Notes under the pieces: generated by a model
What the model was told of the DNA's origin: nothing
Database searches by the model: none
The model's input: only the letters and a program-made list of their open reading frames with translations
Shown here: positions 20,555 to 32,115 of the stretch, piece after piece
Numbering within the stretch: the first letter of the stretch is position 1
How the letters are laid out: every line of letters starts with the position of its first letter
Source of the DNA: Piezodorus guildinii
Taxonomy: Eukaryota; Arthropoda; Insecta; Hemiptera; Pentatomidae
Reading direction: 5' to 3'
Length of the DNA stretch: 64,000 nucleotides
NCBI GenBank assembly: GCA_023052935.1
Contig: CM041297.1
Location: 9,668,724-9,732,723 of the forward strand
Position numbers and translations under genes: made by a program

Positions 20555-20890
20555 ATGGATTTGTCATTGGCTTTATATCACTCTTTATTAACTTTTACAA
20601 GATTATGTATAAGATATTTTTTTCTAAAATCTTTAGCTTTCCAACGATATTATACATCTATATTACTGTTCTTAAGTTCAAAAACGAAAAATTGCATTAA
20701 AAAATATTTTTACAGTTTCTCATTTAGTTATAGATTGAATTCGTTTAACTTAGGTATTTACCAATTTTTTTATTTATCGTTGATAACAAAATTATATAGT
20801 TATTTCTTTATTACGTACAAAATTTAAGGTACTTTCGAGCATTTTTGAAAATTCATATACGAAAACGGACTATGTCTCAAGGTCGAAATT
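20555..20890 (+). repeat. Rep900 partial copy
   Basis: Middle part only: CACTCTTTATTAACTTTTAC, CTTTAGCTTTCCAACGATAT, then GGTACTTTCGAG. Confidence 0.65.
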
Positions 20891-21249
20891 TTTATAGCAA
20901 TTAGGGCTGTGACTAAGCTATGTATGAAAAAATAATCAAAGGTGATTCTCTTTTCCTTTATTGACTTTTAACTCCCTAAGAATCTCATTTTTTTTTAACC
21001 ACTTTCTTCACTTTTTATATAAGTTGTAAGGACAAAAGAATTAAACATATATTATATATCTTATCTTATTGTTAGTTGTTTTTTTTTTGACTCGATGTCT
21101 GCAAAACAACCAGGGTTGGAGAGTTTTTCCTAAAATATATCCACGGATGTTTATTTAGGAAGGGATAGAAAATAACTGGAAAAAAAAATCATTAAAATCA
21201 AAAATGTTGAGCGGCAAAATTAATGAAGATTGGATGATTTAAAGTATAT

Positions 21250-21521
21250 TGACCCATAATTTCATATATATATATCATGGACAAACAAAACAATACTTAA
21301 AACGCTTTAACATACTACAAGACGACAAATGTCCATACGATGGTAAGATACACAATTTTCAACACCTACTATTCGACTGCGAAAAATTAGACAACATTCG
21401 AGCTAAACTTATACAGGACGTGATATTAGAGCACGGGACTTGGCCAGAAACAGGACAGAGACTAATAACAAAATTTAAAAAGTATTTTAAAAATTTCGTT
21501 ACCAAAATAGACTTCAACTAA
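21250..21521 (+). pseudogene. C-terminal fragment of a non-LTR retrotransposon ORF2
   Basis: The frame reads QTKQYLKRFNI, then CPYDGKIHNFQHLLFDC, a degenerate C-H-C zinc-finger tail as found after the RT/RNase H region of R1/I-like elements, and stops at 21521. No upstream RT. Confidence 0.55.
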
Positions 21522-21867
21522 ACTTAACACTGATTGTAGGAAGGCATTTCAGTCTATGTAATTCTTGTTGTGCTAAATTCATTTTGTTCGTATTTATATA
21601 TTTAGCTGCTTTATTCTAATTTTGAAAAATATTAAAAGGTGTAATTACCATTATCTTTAAGCTATTTCCTTTTGTTAGTTATTTTTCGATTGATGTTAAA
21701 TTAATTTTATTTTTCGACATATTTAATGTTTAAAGTGAAGATCAAAATAATGTAAGCTTAATAATTTGTGAAATTACGTGTAGTGTGCCTAAGAATAGAC
21801 ATGGAACATGTATATAAAAATTAATAAGCTCTTTTTCTTTGGGGTTACCATAGGAGGAAAAACAAAA

Positions 21868-21909
<42 letters not shown>

Positions 21910-21978
21910 TTTGTTTGAAATAATTCGGGTTTCAGGTCATTAAACTATCACTCCTTCTTAATTTTCTTTATTTGGACG

Positions 21979-21980
<2 letters not shown>

Positions 21981-22048
<68 letters not shown>
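21981..22048. repeat. (AT)n microsatellite
   Basis: About 34 AT units; a second, shorter run follows an A tract at 21886-21907. Confidence 0.85.
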
Positions 22049-22057
<9 letters not shown>

Positions 22058-22075
22058 TATACATACATATACCAG

Positions 22076-22240
22076 AATGACATTTGGATGAGTAGCCATC
22101 TCTATTATGACAGATCCATTGATAAATCGGGGAGCGATGATGACGCTCTTTCAAAGACGATCCAAGAGGACCTTAGAAGTCGTTTAAAGTTGGAAAAGGA
22201 GTGGGTCGAGGATCGGAGCCGGGATATTATTATAAAGAAG
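22076..22240 (+). CDS. Possible host exon, 55 codons, unrecognised
   Basis: Bounded by acceptor-like ACCAG at 22075 and a strong donor AAGAAG|GTAATA at 22240/22241. The 165 bases are a whole number of codons and open: NDIWMSSHLYYDRSIDKSG..., then EDLRSRLKLEKEWVEDRSRD. Hydrophilic with an amphipathic helix. The acceptor lacks a pyrimidine tract because a TA microsatellite precedes it, so the call is weak. Function unknown. Confidence 0.25.
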
Positions 22241-22241
22241 G

Positions 22242-22790
22242 TAATAGAGGGCAGCAGGGTGGCCGCGGGGGGCAGAGCACCCATCCTCCCCCCTGTCACC
22301 ATCAGCCCACTCTGTCATCTCCTCCCTTCCAAAATATTCATTGCCGTATTTTGTCCCATTCAGGGCCATCTACCTCTTCTCGTCCATCTTTATTTAAGTC
22401 TCTTGTATTTCTGGTTTTTAAAATCATAACACGGGCGGTAATCATTACAAAATGGCTTATTATTTCCAAATAGTTACACAATTACTACCAGTCTCCCTGT
22501 ACCTTTTTATGGTCCTTGAAATGGTAGAATAGTGAATCACAAGGCGATTCACAATGTAACGCAATGATTTGCCTTCTTCATAGACAGTTATGGTTCAGAC
22601 CGAATCATCGTGACAAACGACTCATCGTGAATAAAATTAATTGTTTTAACTAGGCTCAAGAGAAAAGAGAGAACAGACTTGAGGTAAACCAAAGATAAAC
22701 ATGGACAGAAAGGAAATTTGAAATGAATGATACAAAATTCCATTGTTGATAGTAAACAGTGTATAAAAATGATATTAATATTAACAAAGT
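22242..22790. other. No gene seen; GC-rich start
   Basis: 22242-22330 is C/G-rich, then AT-rich. No motif recognised. Confidence 0.4.
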
Positions 22791-22806
22791 CTAGATTAAG
22801 GTCAAA

Positions 22807-23560
22807 TACAAATACAAGTGTGTTAATAAAAACCGGTAAACAAATAGGTCTCGAATTAAATACCGATAAGACGAAATATATGATTAGTAGCCGAAATGGT
22901 GGCGATCTTGAGAATATTACTATTTCAGGGCATACTTTTGAACACGTAGAGAAATTCAAGTATTTAGGTTCAATGATTACAAGAAAAAATGAAATCCAGG
23001 AAGAAGTTAATTCCCAGTTAAATGTGGGAAATGCGTGTTATTATTCAGTTGATAAGTTACTTAGTTCGCGGCTTCTATCTAAAAGCTTACAGGTTAGAAT
23101 TTATAAAACTATTATTTTTCCGACGGTTCTTTACGGATGTGAAACGTGGCCGCTTACTTTGAAGGATGAACAACGCCTTAAGGTTTTCGAAAATAAGGTA
23201 TTGCGTAAAATATTTGGTCCGAAGAGAGATGAGGCCACTGGGAAGTTTAGAAGGTTGCACAACGCGGAATTGCGGAACTTGTATCCTGTGAATATAATTG
23301 AGCTTATTACTCTCTCTCTACTGACTCAAATGGGCGAGTAAAGTTGCTGGGCTCGATGACGAGCGGATTCCGAGAAAGTTGGTATTTGCTGATCCGACTG
23401 GTAGGCGTCCGAAAGGTAGGCCGAAGCGTAGATGGGAGGATTGCGTTAAGGCTGATCTCGGGGGCTTGGGCTTGAATGGTGAACATTGGACGAGTCTGTG
23501 TAGGCGGACTTTGGTGGTATCGGCTTCGAACCTTCGGGTTCGCTAAGCCTATTATTATTA
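22807..23560 (+). mobile_element. RTE-like non-LTR insertion, 5'-truncated
   Basis: Coding remnant from LELNTDKTKYMISSR (just after the RT catalytic box) through FKYLGSMI, KTIIFPTVLYGCETWPLT and FENKVLRKIFGPKRDE. A frameshift near 23338 moves the C-terminus (LDDERIPRKLVF, GRPKRRWEDCVKADLGGLG) to another frame. The 3' end is an ATT repeat. A 16-base TSD, CTAGATTAAGGTCAAA, is at 22791-22806 and 23561-23576. LELNTDKTK and GRPKxRWxD are typical of RTE-type and related ORF2 C-termini. Confidence 0.88.
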
Positions 23561-23729
23561 CTAGATTAAGGTCAAAACCAGGATCATCTTGAGAATTATG
23601 GATGTTGCAATACTTTTGACGGGGAATGTATATATATATATTTAATACTAACAACCACTACCACTAAATGGGCCAAACTACTAGGCTTATATGTCTATAA
23701 TAGCCAATAAACCAAATTTAGAAAACAGA

Positions 23730-23990
23730 TAGCCTTCTATGCCCAAGGTAGCGGGTTAGAATCTAGTAGATAGACCCAGGATCTTTTAAAGGGTGTAATA
23801 AATCCTTGGTTATGTCGTCCTTCCTGGAGGACGTAAAATGGTGATTGCGAGCCTCAGCGATAGCAGGTACTATTTAAGATCCTATCCTAAAACGGCAGTG
23901 GCAAAATTTAGGACTCCCACTGTAGCATTGTATGATTGGCAACAACATGAACAAAGCATTACCATTCTAAAGAAGTGGAGTCTAACGTTA
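23730..23990 (+). repeat. SINE-B copy 2, diverged
   Basis: CTTCTATGCCCAAGG, GTTATGTCGTCCTTC, GGCAAAATTTAGGACTCCCA follow the SINE-B order with many changes. Oldest-looking of the four copies. Confidence 0.7.
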
Positions 23991-24596
23991 CGTTCTAAAA
24001 CTGCTAAAGTTTAGAATTCTTTTTATTTAAGCTTACTCTAAATCATAAATCTGATATAATGTTTTTTATGTAATTGCTTTAAATATTCGAGAATGAATGT
24101 ATGTTTTAACATATAATGAAGAAAATCGAAAGAAAATTCCCTCGGAGATATATAAGACAAATGATGACACACCCCATCGTGTGTGTATAGAGAAGGCATT
24201 GGGACAATGCCTCCTTGATACATTCCCTAATTCCTTCTGTATCCAGCAACAGTTCCCCTTCCCCTCCCTCTTATCTGCTTCCTGTTTTCCCTCCTTCCAC
24301 TGCTTCCTCAATCTGTTCTTATGTTAGGCTCTAATGGCTCTTTAATCTTTATCCCATTCTTATGTTTGCTATATTTCCTGGTGCAATGTAAGCAATTGTT
24401 TACTGCTTATTTTTCTGCATGATAAAAAGTATTTTAATAATTTGCCTTTTCTTAGAGGATGTTTCAAGAATAATTTAGTTCACTTTGGAACAAGTATAAA
24501 ATAAATAATTAATTCTTATTATTATTTACAACAGCTTTGTAGCGCATCTAGCGATTTTGAAGCTCTATATTTTTAGCGTTCATATTTTTCGGGAGC
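23991..24596. other. No gene seen
   Basis: Mixed-composition sequence; short ORFs on both strands around 24100-24320 show no motif. Confidence 0.4.
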
Positions 24597-24867
24597 CTGA
24601 GTGGCTAGCGCGCTAGTCTCGCACGTCAAAGGTTGTGAGTTTGAATCCCAGTCCCGGCGAGACTTTATAAAGATATAATTAAAAGGCGATGCACTCGCAG
24701 CCTCTCCACCGGGCATTTGAGGCTACTGGTGGCCACTCACAAACATAGGCGTAGGGCGTGATGACCTTACCCTATAAAATTTCATCGATAAACGTGGTAA
24801 GTATATTCTTCCAGGAGGTTACACCACGCGGCCAAGGGCCTACACGGCCGCAAGACTGGCTAAGAAA
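24597..24867 (+). repeat. SINE-A copy 1
   Basis: tRNA-like head GGGAGCCTGAGTGGCTAGCG with B-box GAGTTTGAATCCC, then a body shared with 45276-45580: ACTCGCAGCCTCTCC, GGGCGTGATGACC, AGGAGGTTACACCACG, GGGCCTACACGGCC. Confidence 0.85.
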
Positions 24868-24868
24868 A

Positions 24869-24974
24869 TGAAAAGTCATACGAAAGTGAAATTTAAGACA
24901 ATTATTATTATAATTTACACCTCTGTTGGTCGAAGACTCTTTTTCCACAGAAAAAGAGTATGGTACCAGCTTAG

Positions 24975-24978
<4 letters not shown>
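24869..24978 (-). pseudogene. Gypsy integrase C-terminal tail, left of the Jockey insertion
   Basis: Minus strand, continuing the frame of 29771-30118 across the inserted Jockey element: after HSSKLVPYSFSVEKESS it runs into an Asn-rich tail. Joining is by the 11-base TSD AGCTTAGAGCT (24968-24978 and 29771-29781). Old LTR-element debris, no LTR seen. Confidence 0.75.
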
Positions 24979-25035
<57 letters not shown>

Positions 25036-25459
25036 CGTATATATTACAATTTGTCATAATAGACAATAATAATAGTGCTACAGGATCTCATTCATACAAT
25101 ATTTACAATATAAACAAAAGGAAAGTCAAATTACATAAAATAAAATCAAAATAAGTAAACGTATACAATAACAAAATTAAGTAGACAAAATAAATACAAA
25201 TAAATGAAGTTAACAAATAAATAAACAAAACATGTCACATTCATACCTATGTACAATATTTACAATCAGCTCGGGAACCCTGGACGGGGCTTGTCCCCCC
25301 ACTTGTGGAAGGACAAGCAGAGTCCAAAGGATCCCAGCGCCTCCCTCTCAGCCGCATCACTGGTGAGAGCCAGCGGAAGCTAAGTGAGGGCGCCATAGCC
25401 ACAATCACACCGCACTTGAGAGGAGAATCTGACCAGTGTCAGAACTCCAGCCTATGTAT
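25036..25459 (-). other. 3' UTR of Jockey-1
   Basis: Between the RT stop and the A-tail; the same sequence follows the RT end in the truncated copy at 37033-37460. It includes a GC-rich part (25270-25450) and an AT-rich part. Confidence 0.85.
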
Positions 25460-27640
25460 TTACAATATATCTCGGGGCCACTGCCGTTTCAACCTTCTAG
25501 GTGGGTTGTATGGATGAGTGGAGCTGGATAGGGATCGTGCTAAAGGATTAGGATGATGAATGAGGTTCTGATGGAATTTGGAAAATTTGGATGGAATTAG
25601 GTCTGAAATAAATGGAACATTAAGGTCGTGGTGCAAGGTATAGTTGGATACATAATAAGGAGCATTTACTATTATTCGGAGGACTTTGGATTGAAAGGAT
25701 TGAATGCGTTTGATGTTAGAACGTTTAGCTGTCCCCCACAGTTCAAGTCCGTAGGTCCAGATGGGCTTCAGTATTGTCTTATAAATTAATAGTTTGTTCT
25801 CAACTGTAAGTTCAGATTTTCTGTTTAATAGTCTGTATAACTGTCCGAATCGTCGATTGAGTTCTTTTCTTTTAAGTCTTGTATGTGGGTTCCACGTCAG
25901 TCTTTTGTCTAGTAGTATGCCAAGATAGCGGACTGTATCTGAAGGAGGAATAGGAATGGAATTGAAGTAAACTGGCGGACAGGAGTTTCGTCGAAGAGTG
26001 AAGGTTACGTGTTTGCATTTGGCCTCGTTCACCTTTATGCGCCAAGCACCACACCAGTCTTCGATAAGACAAAGGTGTCTTTGCAGGATTAAGGATGCTG
26101 TTTCGGGATCGGAACTGGATGATAGGATGGCGGCGTCGTCGGCAAATGTTGCTAGAAAGGTGTCAGGATGATTAGGAATATCAGCGGTGTAAAGGATGTA
26201 GAGAACGGGTCCCAGGACGCTGCCCTGAGGAACACCGGCCTCAACGGGATAAAAGTTGGAAAATTCTACACCACAGCCTACTTGAAAGGAGCGGTTTGAG
26301 AGATAGGATCTTAGAATGAGGTAGAGAGACTGGGGTAAATGCGTTTTAAGCTTGAAGAGTAATCCAGCGTGCCATACCCGGTCAAAAGCTTGCGCTATGT
26401 CCAGAAACGCACCAGAACAATACTCTTTGCATTCGAGGGCTGAGGAAATATGGTCTACAACTCGGAGTCCTTGTTGAACAGTGGAATGATGAGAACGGAA
26501 ACCAAACTGGTGGGAAGGAAGGTTGTGAGATTCTAATATAGGCAGGATTCGTTTTAGAAGGAGCTTTTCGAAGATTTTTGAGAGGATGGGGAGTAGACTA
26601 ATAGGTCTGTAGGATGAAGTGTTACTGGAAGGTTTACCCGGTTTTAGGAATAGAATGATTGTGGAATGTTTCCATAAGAGAGGAAAATAGGTGGTGCGAA
26701 GGATGCAGTTGTAGATGTATGTAAGAAAAATAATGGCTTTCTGGGGAAGTTGTCGCAGGATCTGGGGGGTAAGGAGATCGTGTCCAGGAGATTTACGAAG
26801 GGTCAGTTTTTGAAGAAGATATTTCACCTCAGATGGATTAATAGCTTTAGGAGGTAGGGAAAGAGGTATTGGTGAGAAAAGGAATTCTTGAACTGCAGTG
26901 GTATGATTTCTGTTGGATTCCGGGTGAGGAGTGAATACTTTGGAGAGGTGTGTGGCGAATTCCTCGGCTTTATCTTCATCAGACGCAGCCCAGGAGTCAT
27001 CACCACGCCGGAGAGGATGGGAAACTTTGTGGTATTTTAGGATCTTTTTGGTCACATTCCACAGGGAATTATCTCGAGCTGATAGAGAGGAGAGGTAGGA
27101 ATTAAAGGACTGGGAACGGAAGGTCGCCAACTCCCGCTTTAATTGCCTACAATAAAAGTTATAGGAGCGGCGATCTGTTGGGTGTCGGGTTCTTTGCCAT
27201 AATGATCTGGCTCGGCGTTTTGCATGGATGAGGTCAGCTAGGTGTTGAGGTAAATGGTTTTGCTGAGGAGTTCTATTGGAGTGCTTAGGAGAGGAGGCAG
27301 TCCAGACAGCTTGCTGAATGGCGGTAGTAAAGGAGTAGACGGAATCATCAAGGTCATCCGGTGTTTTGAGGGTCACAGTGAGGTCAATATTATCGGTGAG
27401 GATTTGGCGGAAGAGGTTCCAGTTGACAGGGCCTCGGATAAATGAAGGTGGAATTGATTTCGGAATAGGAGTTAGGGATACTTTAAGAATCAGTGGACTA
27501 TGGTCAGAGGATAGTTCATCAAGGCGAGTTACGGAATAGTTCAGGGAGCCTAATCCGCTGTGGATGAAGAAGTCGAGGATATCTGGATTACGGTTAGGAT
27601 CTGTTGGCCAGTAGGTAGGGGAGTCAGGAGGTAGGAGGGG
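25460..27640 (-). CDS. Jockey-1 ORF2: end of endonuclease and reverse transcriptase
   Basis: The frame is open from about 27640 down to the stop at 25460. It first completes the endonuclease (ELSSDHSPLIL, the conserved SDH box), then RT: LRKSPGHDLLTPQIL, YRPISLLPILSKIFEKLL, FRSHHSTVQQ, AFLDIAQAFDRVWH, AGVPQGSVLGPVLY, and the catalytic FADDAAIL. The thumb follows (YLGILLDKRLTWNPHTR), then the C-terminus NPPRRLKRQWPRDIL. No RNase H, as in Jockey-clade elements. It nicks the target and reverse transcribes element RNA in the nucleus. All RT motifs appear intact; only the upstream frameshift breaks the full ORF2. Confidence 0.92.
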   Translation of the reverse strand, partial: PLLPPDSPTYWPTDPNRNPDILDFFIHSGLGSLNYSVTRLDELSSDHSPLILKVSLTPIPKSIPPSFIRGPVNWNLFRQILTDNIDLTVTLKTPDDLDDSVYSFTTAIQQAVWTASSPKHSNRTPQQNHLPQHLADLIHAKRRARSLWQRTRHPTDRRSYNFYCRQLKRELATFRSQSFNSYLSSLSARDNSLWNVTKKILKYHKVSHPLRRGDDSWAASDEDKAEEFATHLSKVFTPHPESNRNHTTAVQEFLFSPIPLSLPPKAINPSEVKYLLQKLTLRKSPGHDLLTPQILRQLPQKAIIFLTYIYNCILRTTYFPLLWKHSTIILFLKPGKPSSNTSSYRPISLLPILSKIFEKLLLKRILPILESHNLPSHQFGFRSHHSTVQQGLRVVDHISSALECKEYCSGAFLDIAQAFDRVWHAGLLFKLKTHLPQSLYLILRSYLSNRSFQVGCGVEFSNFYPVEAGVPQGSVLGPVLYILYTADIPNHPDTFLATFADDAAILSSSSDPETASLILQRHLCLIEDWCGAWRIKVNEAKCKHVTFTLRRNSCPPVYFNSIPIPPSDTVRYLGILLDKRLTWNPHTRLKRKELNRRFGQLYRLLNRKSELTVENKLLIYKTILKPIWTYGLELWGTAKRSNIKRIQSFQSKVLRIIVNAPYYVSNYTLHHDLNVPFISDLIPSKFSKFHQNLIHHPNPLARSLSSSTHPYNPPRRLKRQWPRDIL

Positions 27641-28133
27641 AATTCAGAGCAGTCAGCAAATTTCTTCCACGAGAATTCGTGGTTCTAGAACCCCACTGCT
27701 GGTGCTTGGCGTTTAGATCTCCACCCAGAATAAAATGATTTCCTAGGGAATCCAGGAAGGATGCAAATTCGGTGTTGGAAATGGAGTGTTTGGGAGGGCA
27801 ATATGCTGATGTAATAGTTACCGGATAGGAAAAAGTCTTGATTACTATTGCTGTGGCTTGCAGGAAATCATAGGTAGGAAGTGGAAGTAAATGATGAGAG
27901 AGGGATTGGTGGACAATGATAGCAGAACCGGCATGAGCTTTGCCGTCTGGGTGGTCTGTACGGTATGTTATGTACTGCGGTATTTTGAAAAGCTGTTTAG
28001 TGGTTAGTCTAGTTTCAGTAATAAGTGCAACGTCAATTGTTTTGTCTTGCAACAACGCTGTCAGTTCGTCAGTGTGATTTCTAACACCATTCGCATTCCA
28101 AAGGAGAATGGATAAGGAATTAGGTGAGGTCAT
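27624..28133 (-). CDS. Jockey-1 ORF2: APE-type endonuclease, N-terminal part
   Basis: ATG at 28133 directly follows the ORF1 stop (TAAATG). Motifs in order: ILLWNANGVRNH (LxWNxxG), ALITETRL (ETxL), SAYCPPKH, and ILGGDLNAKHQQWGS (GDLNAKH). The frame ends at 27624 after LLTALNS because of a small indel in a C/T-rich stretch at about 27625-27640; the next frame continues with YWPTDPNRNPDILDFF and SDH. Endonuclease makes the first-strand nick for target-primed reverse transcription. Confidence 0.92.
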   Translation of the reverse strand: MTSPNSLSILLWNANGVRNHTDELTALLQDKTIDVALITETRLTTKQLFKIPQYITYRTDHPDGKAHAGSAIIVHQSLSHHLLPLPTYDFLQATAIVIKTFSYPVTITSAYCPPKHSISNTEFASFLDSLGNHFILGGDLNAKHQQWGSRTTNSRGRNLLTALNSPPTS

Positions 28134-29448
28134 TTATGGTTTTTGTAAGGCAGGAATGAGATTTGATACAAGGTTCGTAAGGAGTGATATTAGAGGCATA
28201 ACGAGGGATTTGATTTCGGAGATGAAGGATGTCATGAGACTGGTAAGGTCTGTGACATTTGATGGAGAAGGGATATGAGAAATTTGATGTTGAGGAGTTT
28301 TTTTGAAGAATAGGAAAATTTTGCGGAATAGTTTGTTGTGGAATAGGTGGATTATGCTGAGGTAAACGTTGTTTCGGCAGGGCCTCGGCTTCATTACTCT
28401 GGTCCCCACCTCCAAGTAAGTGGGCAAATGAGACATTGGAATCTACAAATTTAGATGGTTCTCTTCTAGATCTTGTTATTCTTGCTGTTTCTGGTTCTTG
28501 AGGTTTTTGAAATCTGGTCTTTAGATTTTTATATATTTGGCATCCCTTGTAGTTGGCTGGATGGTTCTTGAGGCAATGAGCACATACTGCGGGTGATGAC
28601 TTCGGTTTAGTGCATTCTCCTGTCCTATGCTCTTCTCCGCATTTCACACAGCGTAATATATGGTGGCAATAAGATTTAGTATGGCCATATGCCTGACAAT
28701 TATGGCATTGGACTATATCCTTCTTCATATAGGGCTTCTCAACTCTTACACAGCTGTAGTACAGTCGTTTAAGATCGTAGATTTTTTCGACTCCTGTCGA
28801 TGGTTCTAGATCAACAAAAAACATTGGAAGTTGAACTTTATCTTTTAAAACGTTGGTGACTTGGCGCACCTTATATCCCATCTCCATCAGTTCTTCTTTA
28901 ATAACTTCAGTTGGTGTCGAGGGATGCAAGTTTCTTATTACAACCCTCAGTGCTCTCTCCTGGCGTAGCTGATAAGTATGGAACTCGGCCTTGGTGTCTG
29001 TCAGATATTTTACTACTTTCCTGTAGGTTTCAGCACTATCCGGAGATATTTTAGTGTCATTTGTTCTATTCAGACATGAGTAGCTACCAGGGTTGGTTAA
29101 TTTATTAAGTTGTGCACAAAGAAGTTGAAAATTTTTAATATTTTTGACAAAGATTGGGGGAGGTGGTGGTTCCCTTGGTGTAGGGGCAGATTCCATGTCT
29201 TCTTTTTCACTATGGAGGATTTGAAATGGATTCGGTGTGAAAAAAGGAGATTCATCTGTCATCTCCTGTGATGATGGGCCAGGCTGGGGTTCAGATTTCA
29301 AAGTGTTACTTGAAGGGTTCGCTTGTGTTGGTAATTTCTTATTGTTATCACGACGGGGTCTTTGTTTAGTGGGAGACGAATTTGAACCTGCTGATCTTGA
29401 TCTTTTACTTGACGTTTTAGAAGACATCACTTGATGAAAATATCGCAT
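28134..29448 (-). CDS. Jockey-1 ORF1, gag-like RNA-binding protein
   Basis: Starts at MSSKTSSKRSRS or a few codons upstream. N-terminus basic and Pro/Ser-rich, then PPPPIFVKNIKNF, a PRE_C2HC-like domain (ALRVVIRNLHPSTPTEVIK...), and three zinc knuckles: CHNCQAYGHTKSYC, CVKCGEEHRTGEC and CAHCLKNHPANYKGC. One frameshift at a 7-base run (28298-28304) moves the C-terminus to the frame ending at 28134, which encodes a hydrophobic heptad-like tail (TSFISEIKSLVMPLISLL). Without the shift the other frame runs on to 28120, overlapping ORF2. The protein binds element RNA to form RNPs. Confidence 0.88.
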
Positions 29449-29770
29449 TTCATATATAAAAAAAAGATAGTATTATAAGAATGTTAAAGGGAAACAAGTA
29501 ATAAGTATATATTCCCAATACCAGCAATCAGCTGATATGAGGAAATATGGCTACCCTTTGTGTCAAGCCTATTGACTCTGCATTCACTGTTTGCGACAAA
29601 AAAAATTACTCTGCTTACCGAAATAATACTCCAAACCTTACTGCTGTTGATGTCCAAAAAGCTGGCAGCTTTTTCGAGACTGGAATCGATGAAAATCCTT
29701 TTGAAAAATCAAAAATCTCAGAGACGAAGTTAAGTGCGACTGTTACCATCTGGCGCATCAGCTGATCTCT
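29449..29770 (-). other. 5' UTR and presumed internal promoter of Jockey-1
   Basis: Transcript start side at 29770 (minus strand begins AGAGATCAGCTGATGCG). Jockey elements carry promoters inside the 5' UTR. An antisense 72-codon frame (29547-29765) is present but has no recognisable features. Confidence 0.6.
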
Positions 29771-30118
29771 AGCTTAGAGCTATGGAAGAAATTGGCTACC
29801 CTATGTCTCGTATTGCAGTCAACTTCATAAATAGATGAAACTCTACGTTTTATGATAAAAGGCCCTTTCCTAACTTCATCCAACTTATCTCTATTCAATC
29901 TATTGAGATTCGAAACGTACACCAAATCTCCTTCCTGAAATTCATGTTCTTTCCTCGTTTGATCTACCCGCTTCTTATTCCTTTCAAAACTTATTCTAGA
30001 ATTTCCGAATGTTTTCTGGCGATCTGCACTCGAAATAGTTTAGCGTTTCAATTCTTCAGGTACTATATCGAATGTCATTCCATATAACAGATAAGCAGGT
30101 AAAAATTCTATTTGTAAG
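29771..30118 (-). pseudogene. Older Ty3/gypsy integrase C-terminal domain
   Basis: Minus strand: FLPAYLLYGMTFDIVPEELK, one in-frame stop, then RNKKRVDQTRKEHEFQEGD, LVYVSNLNRLNRDKLDEV, KGPFIIKRRV (GPF motif), SSIYEVD. The frame continues across the Jockey-1 insertion into 24869-24978. Upstream core domain missing beyond 30118. Not closely similar to the integrase at 5813-6909, so another gypsy lineage. Confidence 0.82.
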
Positions 30119-30774
<656 letters not shown>

Positions 30775-31137
30775 AAATTAATATATACTGTACAACACTG
30801 TTTTATTATTATTATTAGTTTGGAACTTATTGCTCCATTAACCTTATCCTTCAGAAAAATAATTATGATCTAAATTTAGAAAAACAAATCATAAAGTTAA
30901 TATTAAATTTAATTAATGTGGAGTAATATTTACGAATATTATTTTACTTATGGTTGGGAATATTTTTAATGATGTGTTATATTACACCAAATGATAATAA
31001 TTCCGGAGAACTCTCTTATATACAGACATTTGTGTTTCATTTAATAATCACAACCACTTTTAACTGTAATATTAAATATTTTAAAACGTATAAAAAAATA
31101 ATTTATTAAATATATACTCTCGGGCTTACTAAGAAAA

Positions 31138-31377
31138 ACAAATGTAGTGCGGGCAACACATGACTATTTAAAATCGATTTAAGAACTTATAAATAAATTT
31201 AAATATGAATAAAACTGAACTTAATTTTAATAAATCGTGTATTCAGTTTCATCGGAAACATATGATTTAGATTAAATAATATAACTATATTAAATCGTTA
31301 ATCAGTAATGAGTTTATTCGTGACTTTATATTACCTTTCACAACTTTGTGTAAACTTAAATCTTTAGATTTCCTACA

Positions 31378-31465
<88 letters not shown>

Positions 31466-31965
31466 TGTTATTATTGTAAAAAAAAAAATATTTTTGATAT
31501 TTTATCCTTTAGTTGGCTATCAAATTCGTTCAATAAATATAAATATTTAGCCGTTCTTCGTCAAGACTAATAAGATGACATGGTTAATCTTTTGGCATTT
31601 ACAGGATAGAAGTAAGAGACTTTAGAGAAATAAATACTAAAATTCACCATTTAAGCCCTATCTGACTATTTCAATTAGAATCAAACTTAAATTATATTAA
31701 AGTTCATTTACATCGATATAGTAAGTTTAATCAAAATCGTTGCAGTATTATTAAGTACCGCCTTCAGTCGGTTGATTTTAAATATGAAATTTCAGTTCGG
31801 CACTTTTCTTTTTTAAGCTAGACATACCACACACACCTAAACAGACCTTTTCACGGGACATAGTTATTTGGACTCAGAGGTCCCTAAAATGTGTATTTAC
31901 GTTGAAAACTGTAATTAGAAAATTTTCTCCATTGCAATACTTTCTCTTACTATATATGGCTTTCA
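31138..31965 (+). repeat. Rep900 copy with internal (TA)n
   Basis: Starts GTGCGGGCAACACATGACT and ends TTACTATATATGG. A long TA run (31383-31460) replaces the segment after TCCTACAATATATTA. Confidence 0.75.
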
Positions 31966-31969
31966 CTTA

Positions 31970-32082
31970 CCTATGTATGAAATATATAGTAAGGGGTAGT
32001 ATTGCAATTATAAAAAATTTCGAATTTCAGTTATTGACGAAAATACACGTTTTATTTCTAATGACGAAGTCCCGCAAAAAGA

Positions 32083-32115
<33 letters not shown>

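Larger units (their letters stand above)
24979..29770 (-). mobile_element. Jockey-1 non-LTR retrotransposon, full length
   Basis: 4792 bp on the minus strand: 5' UTR (29449-29770), ORF1 with PRE_C2HC-like domain and zinc knuckles, ORF2 with APE endonuclease and RT but no RNase H, a 3' UTR, and a ~57-base A-tail (T run 24979-25035). The 11-base TSD AGCTTAGAGCT flanks it exactly. ORF1 has one frameshift in a 7-base homopolymer and ORF2 one near 27630, so the copy is nearly but not fully intact. It interrupts an older gypsy integrase. Confidence 0.93.

Noticed and set aside
29547..29765. 72-codon plus-strand ORF in the Jockey-1 5' UTR
   Set aside because: Antisense to the element and no recognisable motif; treated as chance.
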